DNA of 64,000 nt from Monosporascus cannonballus (taxonomy: Eukaryota; Ascomycota; Sordariomycetes; Xylariales), in contig QJNS01000088.1 of the NCBI GenBank assembly GCA_004154925.1, positions 186,001 through 250,000 on the forward strand. Direction: 5' to 3'. Under the pieces are notes generated by a model. The model made no database searches. It had not been told where the DNA came from and worked only from the letters and a program-made list of their open reading frames with translations. Positions 36,402-48,143 of the stretch are shown here, in pieces; positions within the stretch are counted from its first letter, which is position 1, and every line of letters starts with the position of its first letter. The translations under genes were made by a program, and so were the position numbers.

Positions 36402-36560
36402 GTCGATCAGATCTAACCTCTTTTACTTGGTCCGTTATGAATCTGAAGTTTTCTAGGCCGACGGAAAACACTTCTGACAGCTTTCTGAGGTCTTGGCCGG
36501 CCTTCTCGATTCGCGACTGTTACTCCTCCTGCTGGATTCCAAGTTCGTCGCAGCGCTTCG
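36402..36560 (-). pseudogene. Possible decayed coiled-coil gene fragment
   Basis: Read on minus, one frame gives CDELGIQQEE, a TAA, then QSRIEKAGQDLRKLSEVFSV and GLENFRFITDQVKEV. The heptad-like spacing and codon use look coding, and a single CAA-to-TAA transition would explain the stop. A nearby minus frame (36788-36976, WNKWQSGFTKASNQEGLSDE) may belong to the same relic. I do not recognise the family, and chance cannot be excluded. Confidence 0.28.
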
Positions 36561-37319
36561 ACATCGCTCCGCCACATTTCATGAGCCGCTAACATATCCG
36601 GTATGGTCGCTTCGCCCTGTCCCTGCTGCGGGACATGTAATACCTGTGACGGAAAACTCCGACGGCACACTAGTCCTTGCGGTGGGTACGCCTAGGAACC
36701 TGCGGATGTTTCCGGCACAGCCAATACCGAATGATCTGCGGCTCCCCAAAGGGCGAAGACCATAGCAGCACCTGTGCCCCAGCAGTACTAGACTAGATTA
36801 AAAGCTCCAATGGCGTTTGGCTCGAAATCAGGAGCCTCGCCAGTTACTAAGCGCTTACTTTCGTCGCTCAGGCCCTCCTGATTTGACGCCTTCGTGAACC
36901 CCGATTGCCACTTGTTCCAGCCATCTCTAGTTATAATCCCGCGACTCTCAGGCTGCTCATTATCTGGACGGCCCAATATCTAAGCAATGAACAAGTTTAC
37001 CTAGGCCAAGCTAGACAAGCAAGCAAGCCAGCCAGCCCATAACCCCGGAGATAAAACACTCTACCCACGCCATCTAGTCAATTTGGTTCCAACTGAGAAG
37101 ACGAGCTCTTCTCCTACGCGAGCCAGCTCACCTGGCCGAAGCGTTAACCGACCGGAGCCAAGCGCTTTTTCGGTAATCCCACAACGGAATCTCATTCCCC
37201 TCACACCAACCATGCGCATAGCGGAACAGGGCTGGTACAATTCTTATAACACCACTATATATCATGGTCATATACCTAAATGGGGGGCCTCTCGCCGGGC
37301 CCCTCAAACGCCCCGGAAC

Positions 37320-37338
37320 TTAACCCTAACCCTAACTA
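37320..37338. repeat. Short telomere-like (CCCTAA)n run
   Basis: TTAACCCTAACCCTAACTAA contains two exact CCCTAA units and one partial unit, the fungal telomere motif on the C-rich strand. It is too short to prove a former chromosome end and may be chance. Confidence 0.5.
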
Positions 37339-38975
37339 AGACAGCAGCTTGTAAATGGCTGTATTAAAATTATATGTTAAAGATTATAGCACCACCTTTG
37401 CTGCTAATTAGGGTTGATTTTCGACAGCGCGTAATGGTTAGCGGTGGTGGGGTTACCAAAGAACGTTGAGCTCGAGTCGATTGTCGATTCGGGCAGGTAA
37501 GTCTAACTTGGGCGCTCCCAAGCAACGCCACCCAGAACCCCCCCTCACTCGTATGCAAGGCAGTCTCGTAGCAGATATTGGCTATAAAAGACAAGTTAAA
37601 TGCAGCATCGTATAGAGGCTATAGCAATCGATCAGCCAGCCCAAGAGGACCTGGCTACTACACTAATAACTCGTATATAGACAGAGGTGCTGGCTATCTA
37701 GTTACCCCTTTCTCGACCCCTATTCCCACGAGCGGGCTTCCCATCCGGCGTAGATACCGCGTGTCATATAAGTGAGCATCTATCCTTCGATGACGCCTTA
37801 GAAGCTGCCTGGCCGACAAGGACAGGTTTACAAGCAACTCGTGCGTTCGCCTACTCTTTTGGCGCCCTCGCCGGAGCGGGCTTCCTTGTCCGGCCGGTAG
37901 AGGGTAAGCAAAACACAACGTCCATATAACGAAGCGGAGGGCGTAGCCACCGTGGTCGAGCTCGCTTGTTGTACCCGGCGTCACGTGTAGCTAGCTCCCA
38001 CTGGTAATGGTTTGGTATCGTCCACTCTGTGAGACTGTCGGGATTGAGCTTAAGACTCGGTTATGGATCCTCATGCGTCGCCGTCGAGACAGATACTCCC
38101 CGGTCGAACAGAACAGGTCACCCATACGTCTACGGCTGCTCCAGTTCATGTCAGCGTCCTAACTAACCGCGATAGACTACTCCATCAATCCGCCACCCAT
38201 CTCGCGTCCACCGGGAGGTCCCAGGCGCCCCCTCTAATCCCACGCGCACATCTGAGAAACTCATGAGCAGCATGATGGGTAAACCATTGTCTAACCATTC
38301 AGTCTCATCCCAATCTCAAAAGCACGTAGCCAAACCACCGACACTGGAGATTGGAGGTCATAACATCATCAATTCCTGCTAAATGAGAAAAGAATACACC
38401 TCGCCACTGGCCGACTTTCATTCTAGCTACATATCAGATAAAGAAAACCGGAAAAGGATCCCGTCATCATCGTCACTCGTTCGTTTCCTCCTGCCACTCT
38501 CCAAAAAAGGGTGGTCTTCCACGCTGCGTTAACTGATATCTTCATCGCATCATAAAAAAGGGCTATGGCGTGATTATCGTTAGATGTGTGGATGCTGTGC
38601 AGAAGGGGAAGGAGGAGGCGGTTGTAAAAGTCTGCCCTGTATAATCCCTGCCACCCGTTGCTGTCATCACCTTCTGGGAGCACCCTCGTTCTAATAGTAT
38701 TAGGCGAAGTATACTATTATACGAAGATCGTGATTCGGGGGATGTGCGAGAAGACCCGGTTATTGTTGGCTTGGCTGACGGTAAAGCAGCCTTCCGCCAG
38801 GCAGTTCTTCCTACTCAAGTCCAATGCCGCGCAGGTTAGATTTATCTTCGGCACCACAAGGCGTTCCCTCAGGCGACGGCGCCCTTTCATCCCCACAAGG
38901 GAATGCAGGATTCCGCCGTCGACGCCAATACGTCCACCCGGGGCAGCCTGTTCCCCGGTGGTGGCGCGAACGAGC

Positions 38976-40838
38976 TTAGCGCAGGTACGTGCGCGGCGGG
39001 CGGTCGTAGATGATCTCGCGCTCGACGATCCGCTCGTCGTCGACCTTGTCCCAGTTGAGTGACAGGCGGTGTTGGTGGTGGTGGTGGTGTCGCCGGTCCC
39101 AGCCGTCGCGGTGTTCGCGCTCCCACTCGATCTCGCGGGCGCGGCGTCTGCGAGCGCGGCGGATATCGTCGGATATGTTCACCAGTTCGACGACGTCCTC
39201 CTGTTTGCGTGCATCAGTACGTGCGCGTTGCAAAGGCACGATAGCGGCACACTGTGCGATGTGCAGTGTGTGCAGTCGATCCGCATGACGACTAAGAAGT
39301 AGAGGAAAATCAAATGGAGAAGAGAAGCTTACATAGCGGAGGTATTCCATGACGTAGAAGAAGTACTCGGTCTCTTCGTACTCGTAGCCGCGCTTCTCGA
39401 TGGCCTCGCGGACGACGAGGTCCTTGGTGATCTCGGTCCACATCTCCCGGCTGCGCTTGGAGGGGCCACGCGAGCTGTCGCGGATAGAGATGCGGCGGTC
39501 GCGGACCTCCTCGACGACCTCGTCGCGGTCGCGCGACTTGTCCCTGCTGGACGAGATCTGCACGCTCAGGCGCTCGCGCTCGCGGTCGTCGCGGAGGGGC
39601 TCCCGTGTCGGCTCACTGACGGTGGTGGCGCCGCTCGAGCCCGGGGCGCCGTCGCGCTCGGGCAGGAACTTGGACCGCCGCACGCCGTTGTACCGCTGCC
39701 AGGTGACCTCGGCGCCGCCGCCGCCGACGCCGTCCATGCGCACGCGCTCGGTGCCCGGCGGCACGTCGACGATGGTCCAGTCGCGGGTGGCGCCGTTCCA
39801 TGCCTCGCCCATGCGGCCGCGCTGGTCGATCTTGCTCGTGATATACTCGGCCTCGTCGTCCCAATCCTCGCGCGGTCGCGCCTCCGAGTGTGCACGGCGT
39901 CGCGTCGCTTCGCTCGAGCGCACCATCAGCCGGTCGCCGTCCTCGTACGCCGGCGGGCGAGACTGGCCACGCGGCCGCGAGCGCGACCTGTGCGAGTGCC
40001 GGATGTCGATGTCCATCTCGTGACGTGAGCGACGAATGTCGATATCCGTCTCGCATTGCTCCCGCTCCCTCGCGATGGGGCGGGGCGTACGAGATGGTGG
40101 AGGCGGGGTCGGAGGCCTCGCTCGCTCGACACCTAGGTGGGATATTAGCAAAAAACTCTCGCCCTACTTTAGATAATGCTAGCTGCAATATAGCATGGGC
40201 CAGAGAAACTTACCGTGGTCGATGTCGCGATAGTGGGTGATAACCTCCCGCTCGATCGTGGGCCCTTTGATGACGGGAGGGGCCGGCGGCGGCGGAGGCG
40301 GTGAAGGGCTGGAAGAGGGAGATCGGGCCCTCTCCCTTTCCATCTTAATGCGAATTCGATCCCGCTCACGATCAGGAGTCGGGGACCTCGGTCTCCGCCT
40401 CTCGACGATGCGACTGTCTATATCGAGTCGGAAGTCTCTCTCCCGCTGCGGGGACGGGGACGGCGACCGTTCGCTGTACCTCGGACGCGGTCGAGACATA
40501 GACCTCCGTGGGGGACTGATGCTCCTGGGCCGCTCGACGTAGCGCGTGAGAGGCTGCGGACTGGGGCTGCGGGGTCTTCGGCGGTCAACAGTCTCTACCT
40601 CCCTGGAACGGAGCACCAGTTGCCCGCCCTCGGTCTTCCTGTTCTCCTCGCGAAGAAACGAGGGGACACGATCATCTCGACCGACGTCGTCGTACTCCCT
40701 GACCGGCGCCGGGGCACGGCGTGGTGAACCGCGGAATTCCCGCCGGTCGTAGAGGTCATTGTCATCATAGACTCGAGCCGGGCCCCTCCGGTAATCTCGG
40801 TCGTCCAAGTCACTACGACTCGAGCGAGCGTACGACAT
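38976..40838 (-). CDS. Arg/Ser-rich DUF8035-type protein
   Basis: Three exons (40214-40838, 39333-40132, 38976-39200) give 549 residues. Intron 40133-40213 has GTAAGT, a GCTAAT branch and CTAG end. Intron 39201-39332 is a multiple of three, so it reads through, but it has clean GTAAGC/ACAG ends and joins MEYLRY to EDVVELVNISDDIRRAR. The first ~300 residues are disordered and rich in Arg, Ser, Pro and Asp, with SR-like repeats (RPRSPSP, RPRSISPP) and a Pro run. The conserved C-terminal domain follows (EMWTEITKDLVVREAIEKRG, then YEYEETEYFFYVMEYL), and the protein ends after a His run (RRHHHHHQHR) and WDKVDDERIVEREIIYDRPP. I recall this domain as DUF8035 in ascomycetes; no function is known. The composition suggests a nuclear or RNA-related protein, which is inference. 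Confidence 0.82.
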
Positions 40839-43800
40839 GGCGAGATGCGATTCAAAGGTTGGCTCTTATTTGACTATATTAGTCTTTCGAAAATAAGCTC
40901 GCCGGTGTCCTTTTTTTTATTTGTAGTGGCGACACTTGAAGAGGGCCAAGTAGTCGGGGTGATTGAGTTTGACGAAGCTTCACAAGCGGCACTTCTCTTG
41001 GGTTTTGTAGCGGGGTAAGTTGACGTAGTGAAACAGGAACCCAACGTCGTGCCCTTGTATGGCGTGAATTTATGATCACACACTAGGCTGCTTGGGCGCT
41101 TACAATTGAAGCCTAGAGACTCTTCTCTTGCGAGCGATGTTTAGGAAGAGAATATCACCACCTGGATGGTTGGCGCCAGACGGGGAGGATATCGCAAGCA
41201 AGAAATAAATGCTTTGTTATTAAGAAGTGAGAAGGGAGAGAAGTAAACGAGGACAGCAACGCAAGTAACGTGGTAGAAGAGAGGCACGAGCTGGGGAGGA
41301 TCAGGGGATCTGATGTTAGAGCGATAGACTAGACTGCTTTAAGTACGCATACTTCTCACTTCAGCACATGTAGGTGTTGATCCTGGGGGCTGGCACTTGG
41401 CTCGGATAGCCAGACAGCAAGCAGAAAAACAGCCCACATTCTGGTTTCTATTGTTATTACCGTATGCCCGACCCTTCTTTATGCGTTTTTAACGACTTCT
41501 AATTGGGGTGTGACCCTCGTAAGCTACCTACGTAGACGCTAGGGGAGACCGACGTCGTCATGTCACAGCAGCTGATTGAGATACTTGGAACTTGGGGGAA
41601 GAGAAAGAGGGGGTGGGGGACCCGCCATATCCTCGTTCCCATGCACGCCCTCTTGTTATAATTGTACCTCTACGGCCCGCTGCACAGCACACCATACAGA
41701 TCGCAAAGTGGGCGTTGCAGTTGTATGTATGTATGTAATAGACTAACAATGAATGTAGTGGAATTGCATGGAGCCGCCTTTGCTGCACAGCCGAGAGATG
41801 AGAAGGCTGGGTTTCAAGGAACTTGACCGTCTTGTCCTGACAGGACGTGGCCCGGATGCACCAAGGGGCTTTTTTTTTTTGCACGCAGGCATTGCGCGAT
41901 TTCGTATTGTTTGTACAGATGGGATCGTCACAATTAGAGGAGATCAGGCAACCAAGTCACCATATTGAAAGACCAGGGATGCGCCGCCTCTCCCGGGTGC
42001 AGCATGCTACGGGTGCCGATGCGCGTGATGGGTATCTCGTGAGATCTGGGTTGACTTCCATGTCCTGGACAAGAAATATCCTCGTGGTTCTAGACTTGTT
42101 CGTTGGGCAACGTGCAAGACTGAAAAGAAAGCTGTCGAAGGGGCAGACAGAGAGGGAGAGGGAGGGAGGGGCACAGGCATTGCCCGTTTTCGAAGCTGAC
42201 AAAGCCCCCCCCCCCCGTTGATCTTTGTGGACACACCACAGCGTAGCGTGACCTGCGGCTGGCTGACTGGCCTACTGTATGTAACTGATAAAATATGTAA
42301 CTCTTTTACAAGGGCACACCGACGGACGAATTATATTAACCATTAACCAAACTGGAAGCAGGCAGGCAAGCAAGCTGCTCTCTTCCCGTTCTACTAAAGG
42401 AATCTCTACCCGTCGTATGGCCTGCGAAGCGTTCATGACGAAGTTCCCAGCAGTCTGTCATGATACCCACCTCGGCTTCCCTAGGGAAGTGCCTAGGAAT
42501 AGCACACGACGCTACCATAGTCCACCTACGTTTAAGCTGCCGTCGTGATTCGTAATTCGCAGGAAAAAGCTGGAAATTTCACCCTTCTGCACAATTGCGT
42601 CAACCGATTCTGCTAATCCGCCTGGGTGTTCCGTCATCCACTGGGTTTTCGCATCCAACCCAACGCCCCCGCCGCCCAGCGAGCTGCTTTTACGCCGGAA
42701 TTCGGCTTCATCATGGCCCCAAGCAGAAACCGGTGTTTGCGATCAAGCATTTCCTCCCCCCTCCTACGGGATGGCACCATGGAAGCGCTCGTGCATGATG
42801 CAGCGGTTGATCCGCCCGTTCGAGCGGCATCCTGCTGCAGAATTATAGACGCGGCGGGGCCCGGCAAGGATGGGATGCCTAGTTCTGCAGTACGTAGCGC
42901 TAGACCTGGCTACTAGTGTTAATATGTCGGGCCCTCGCATGAAACGCTGGTCCAACTGCTCCGGCTGCCCAAACTCTTTCGCAAAGGGGCTATTCGTTTC
43001 CCATAGTCGGAGCAAATATTATTTCGGCACACAGTTGGGCAGAACTGACGCAGGATTGGGAGCCGTCGGGTAGGATCAAATCCTCCTTCTCTCACAGCCT
43101 TACCAGAAGAAATGATTGGGCACGGGCACGTGCTTGTTACACAGCCCCCGACGATCCGTGAGGGCCGACTTTTCTTAATCCCAAACGACGTAAGGTTCTA
43201 GTCTATCGACTTCAATGTAAGAACGACGAAAGGTAGATATACTTAAATTATGCTTCGGCATACTTCCAGTGGTCGAGCGCCGACTAAATGTGGGAAGTTT
43301 AAGCAGCAAGCGAGCACGAGACGGACTGCTTCGGGAATTCCCGCCACCGGCTCTGTGTACCGTCTGAAGCTTAATAAGTGAACCGTATCCGTGGCGAGTC
43401 ATAGCCCATCTGCTCTGGTAACCGAATAGTCGACTGTGGATTCGCACAGTTACAAGCGATGTAGCGCCTCAGTCGGGCTCTATAGCCGAAGGCGATGTAA
43501 ATAGCAAGGGGCTTCGTAGTCAACCTCGGGGGTGTAAACATCATGCCCTGGAAGGATAAGGATCGGTTCATCGCTATGCTAGTTAGCTAGTTATACGTAA
43601 AGTCATATAGCCGCTTACGTATCTAATGTGCAACACCATAAAACGCATTCAAGAAACACGTCGATAGGCATATGCCTCGTACTGTACTAGAATATTCGGC
43701 ATTCGGCTGTCAGAGGTTTGCGCGTGCACACGTATATAGGTATTTATTACAGCCTCTCATTAGCAAGTTCCGGCAGAGCAGCAGTCCGTTGCCAGAAGCC

Positions 43801-44040
43801 AAGCGGGCGCCAATCTACTTCGCAGGCGATCAGGGGCATATCTGGAACAGGCGAAGCAGCGCAGTGGACTCTTGTTCGATATCCCTCGTGTTACCCATAG
43901 CATCGGGTTAAAGGTGAAGCCAATATTAGCTTCCAAATCAACATCCCCGCCCCCTTTTCCCGTACATCATGACAGCGACCCTCGTAACATAAAGCAATTA
44001 CACGCCAAGAATATCACGGTCCGTAACCCCCTTTTCCCTA
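40839..44040. other. 3.2-kb intergenic stretch without recognisable gene
   Basis: Open frames are short, overlap on both strands and show no domain. The stretch includes a T-run (41870-41880), GTAT repeats (41723-41736), a GAGGGA-rich run (42150-42170) and a C-run (42206-42217). The part next to 40838 should contain the promoter of the DUF8035-type gene; the pyrimidine-rich stretch at 40900-41080 is likely 5' untranslated. Confidence 0.4.
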
Positions 44041-47000
44041 CTAAGTCCCGCCCCACCGCAGGTTTATTTGCTTTTTCCTGACCTGCACGAAGAAATAAAT
44101 TAGCATGGTGATATGAATGGGAGAGTGGAGGAAAACTGTACAGGGGGGAGATAAGAAAGCGAAGGTCGACCCAAAACTAGGCGAATGACCCCTTCAAGAT
44201 GGAAAGCCAAAGGGGAATAAAACGTGTATAAAAGACTCACCAAAGGCCCCAAGACACCAACCCCCAGCGCAAGCGCGCCGACGGTAGCCACGAGCGCGAG
44301 CTTGTTGAACCCGGCGCCCAACATGTCGAAGGTGGCGCTGGGCGCGACGCGGGTGCCGAAGATGTCGACCCCGCCGTACGCGACGACGAGGGACGTGCTC
44401 TCGAGGACGGCGGGGGCCGCCGCGATTCTTTCGAGAGTACCTTCGGGATCCAGTACAACGTCTCGCGTGTGGCTCAACACCCAGCGCGGGTCCACCTCGA
44501 GCGCGGCGCCGTACCTTGTGAGACCCTCCTCGAGCTCCTGGGGCGTGGGGTCGCGGCCGGCGGGGCGGCGGGGGTCGAGGGCCGCGCGGGGGATGCCGAC
44601 GACGGACCGCAGCTCCGGCGCGTACGCGAGGAGCTGGCGCGCGCTGATCCCTTGCTTGGTCTGCGTCACGGCGAGCGCCGTCAGCGGCGTGGAGAGCACG
44701 TAGGACTTGGAGACGACGGCGGGGAGTGGCAGTCCGGCAACGGGGTTGTCGACGGGCGCCAGCGATGAGAAGTTGGCCGCGTCCGAGTCGCCGAGGGGCC
44801 CGCGGTCGTTGGACAGCTCTGACTCGTACAGGTCCGAGACGGCGAGCTGGTAACCCTTGACGCTCTGCGGCTGCGACGACTCGCGCAGCTTGTACTCGCC
44901 GTAGAACGAGCAGGCGAACCAGTTCTCCGAGGCGACACAGCTGACCTCCTTAGTGGGATCGACGCCCTCGTGGGCCGTAGAATGTAACACCTGGCCGGAG
45001 ATCGTGTCCAGCAGGTAGATGGCAAGTGAGAGGGCGGTTTCGTCGACGGCCGCCACTACAATGGTGTTCGGGTTTAAATACTTATACTTCACGCTGCGGT
45101 CTCCGAGTACGCGGCCGATGGAAGCGATAGGGTCGTGCGTCGGCCGGCTTGCAATGTTTACGATCTTTTGACCCTGAGGGGGCAAGAATGTCCAGGCAGC
45201 CGTAGAAACTGCATGCTCGCCAGCGGGCGCAAACATGAGACCCTGTATGCCCCCTTCGGAAGTGCGAGCGACGACGGTTTGCTTCGGAGCCCAAGCGCTG
45301 GGGATCTCGTTGACCTGGCCACCAACGCCGATGGGGAGTAGCCACGGGCCGGCGTCGCTGTCTACGAGAACGGCGCCCTCGGTGGGTGGAAATAGGCCGG
45401 ACGGCATTGATTCGATAGTCATACCGGTATCCGACTTGACAATGATGTATTCTCCATGTGCTCCGCGAACGGTGACGAACCCCTTGACGTTATCGGCGTG
45501 AATAGCTTTCACATCCCAAGGTTTGACAGCGGGCGTCTCACTCGCTTTCTTGCTCCAGATGATCCTGCCTTGGTTGCCCGCATCCAGACCGTAGAGCTTT
45601 CCTCGTTTGGTCGCAAGCACGAGAAGCTTGTTGAACCCGAAGCTATCCCGTGCGAGAGTGTCACTAGGATTAGTTCCCTCCGAGCCGAGGATGCTGCTCA
45701 TGAGACGCCCAGGGATGGATTGCAGCCAGTCAGGTAGGTACTGGAGGTCGTCAATGTGACGGTTGACTCGGTGTATGTAGGCCTGGAGCGGATTGCTATG
45801 AGCCTCGGCCTCGAGAGTCTTCGCCAACTCTTCGGACTCGGGGATCTCCGCCCAAGTAGCGGCGACGGCGCCGCTTAAGCCCTCTGGGCGAGTCCACTCG
45901 AGCTCTCCATTGCGGATCAGAACCCAATCGTCGGCGTCATTTACAACTGCCGACCTCACAGCGTAGCTGCCCTCGGCCTTCTTGATGACCTCGGAAACAC
46001 CGTGCAGGGCTTGAAGCTTGTCTGTCCCACCCTGAAGAGACCAGCGGCCGAGAATGCCGTGCGACTGCGAGGACGTGACGATGACCTCGTCAGCCGTGAC
46101 CCGGGTAAAGTAGACGTCTGCAGCCAACGAGCTCGTCGAAAAGGCACCTTTCCCCTCCAATAGCGGCAGCTCATACGCCTTGGTGATGGCATTGTTCGTT
46201 AGGTCGACATGGAAAACTTCACCCTTATGACTGGTCTTGGTCCGAGTGTGGACTAGGAAGTGGGGTGACGACTGGACCAGGTGCGGCGCATGGATCTCGA
46301 CATCCGTCGCACCAGCGACCAGAGGGAATCCCTTAGTACTCTTGGTACCAAGCACGTTGACCTTCAGAGTCGTCAGGGCGTTGTCGGTCCAGGCGACGAC
46401 GGGTGCGGCGGAGTTAGACCCGACGAACATGACGTCCTCCTCCTTCTGTACCTCGCCCTTGGTACCGATGGGTATCTCATCCAGCTTCCTGCCCGTCAAG
46501 GTATCCAGGACAGTGACCTTGAGGCTGTAGGAGAGCAGGGACCCGTGTAGCGTAACGACGAAGACCTTCTCCACGTTGGTGCTGACCTGCAACGGCAGAT
46601 CGTTGGTGACCTCTCTGTGTTCCCACACAACGCGACCTTCCGTCCCGTGTATCCTCCTCAGTACGGTCGCGTTGTCCTCGGCGTGAAGCGCAAGGACATC
46701 CCTCTGCTCGCTCTCAGTCAAACCCATGACCTCGAGGTCCTTGACGGTGCCCTCGAAGTCGAGAGACCAGACATTGCGGCCGGATAACGCATTCCAGGCC
46801 TGGACAGAACTTCCCAGGGCGCTCGCCAGCCACGTCTCATCCTCCACGGCTCTTAGGTGTCCGGTATCGCCACGGCCGAATATGCTATCGCTGATATTGG
46901 GGTTCAGCACCTGCCGCCAGACCAGGGCACCATTGCCGGGGTTGACGGCGCCGAGCACGCCGAGGTCGCTCAAGGTGTAGAGGAGACTGGCCTTCTCGTC

Positions 47001-47165
47001 AGATATGGGGCGGTGGAAGAAGGTGGTTTCGCGCTTGGGGACGCCGAGGAGCTCATGGTGATAGTCGATATGACCGACCTCGTCTTGGAAGACGGCGCGC
47101 ACGGGGGCGGCGGGCAGGGCCAAGAGCAAGGAAAGCGAGAGGGATCGGAAGTGTTGTATATGCAT
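44041..47165 (-). CDS. EMC1: ER membrane protein complex subunit 1 (EMC1)
   Basis: Two exons (44241-47165, 44041-44082) give 988 residues. EMC1 is the large lumenal subunit of the EMC insertase, which inserts tail-anchored and multi-pass proteins into the ER membrane. The chosen Met begins a signal peptide (SLSLSLLLALPAAPVRA), followed by the family hallmark VFQDEVGHIDYHHELLG. A long PQQ-like propeller follows (VNPGNGALVWRQVL, NKLLVLATKRGKLYGLDAGN). The DUF1620 C-terminal region comes next (DPRRPAGRDPTPQELEEGL, then VAYGGVDIFGTRVAPSATFD) and one transmembrane helix (NKLALVATVGALALGVGVLG). The uninterrupted frame would end in an unrelated tail. Splicing 44083-44240 (GTGAGT, TGCTAAT branch, GCAG) instead gives GPLVRKKQINLRWGG, the basic cytosolic tail expected for EMC1. 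A more upstream in-frame Met (47432) lacks a signal peptide. Confidence 0.93.
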
Positions 47166-48143
47166 TTTGTCCGTGTCTGACGTGCCAGCTTGTAGATAGA
47201 TATCCTTCCGTCTGGCTAGATGGGAAGGGAGGGCATTAGATTGTGCGTAGGGCCATCGAATCCCTACGAGAATGGTAAAATATAGATGAACTAGTAGCTT
47301 GGACGACTTTGTAGCTACAAAGGCGACGCAGCAGCTATTGACGTGATGCCGAGGGATTGGAGTTGCACCAGCTGTAAACTCATGTAGTAATTTACTTGCC
47401 CTACTACCGGTAACTTTAGGTGTTGGAGTCAATCTGATGTCACCTAAGATTAGCCTAGCCTACCCTAGCCTAGCGGCCTCTGCCGCTGATTTTGGCATTT
47501 AATGTCAACTGGTAGCTTGAGCCACGTTGGCCCCTGACCCAGCTGTTGTTCCGTGTCTTGATTCATTCTGGATACCTGTCCTTGTGATTGCATTTGTCCG
47601 TGGTGTCTGTTGGGTCTGTGAATTCAATATTCCGTACCGAGGGAGCAACCAAATATGATAATGCATGTGCCAAATTAGTTCATTAGGAGCTAATAATGTT
47701 GCGCTCACAACCCTAACTAGCAATGCACACCGGTAGTCCCATGCCGTAAAATAGGAGATTTCATAATCAACGGCTGACTCCACTACGTATGCGTAAGTTG
47801 GTACAATCAATAGAGCAAACCCTCCGGTGGCCTTCTTGGTATCATTCGCACACTCCTCAGGAACAACCCTCTGCTGCATGGCCGGCCCTACATGTAACAA
47901 TTCGTGGACTGACAACTTCTCCAAACCTTGATCATGGAAGGCGGGCAAAGCAAAAGCTGCCAGCCTCAATACAATAGCCTGCTACAATGACGACTGTGGT
48001 GACACAATGAGATGATGGTACATGGTATCGAAGCTGGGGACAATCAAAGCCCGCATCTTCCTGTTTCCCAAATTAGTCGGTCAAGATTAAAGCAAGACGT
48101 CGCGCAATAAGATACGACATACTTCGTTTCCGCCTGGAAATAC
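47166..48143. other. Intergenic between EMC1 and the zinc-finger gene
   Basis: The EMC1 promoter lies at the left. A 154-codon minus frame (47505-47969) shows no domain, no start context and biased composition, so I do not call it a gene. There is no repeat. Confidence 0.45.

Larger units (their letters stand above)
34016..38975. other. 5-kb gene-poor stretch
   Basis: I find no intact gene. The stretch holds low-complexity G/C runs (35530-35590; a run of C at 36230), a 30-bp near-perfect palindrome (35470-35499), a CCCCT/AGGGG dyad (34926-34952) and a short TTAGGG-type telomere-like run (37320-37338). It also holds scattered minus-strand coding-like scraps near 36410-36560 and 36788-36976. 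The last ~550 bp is the 3' flank of the next gene. The first kilobase includes the desaturase promoter. Confidence 0.4.

Noticed and set aside
47505..47969. 154-codon minus-strand frame
   Set aside because: There is no recognisable domain, no splice or start context, and the amino-acid order looks random; it lies in the EMC1 upstream flank.
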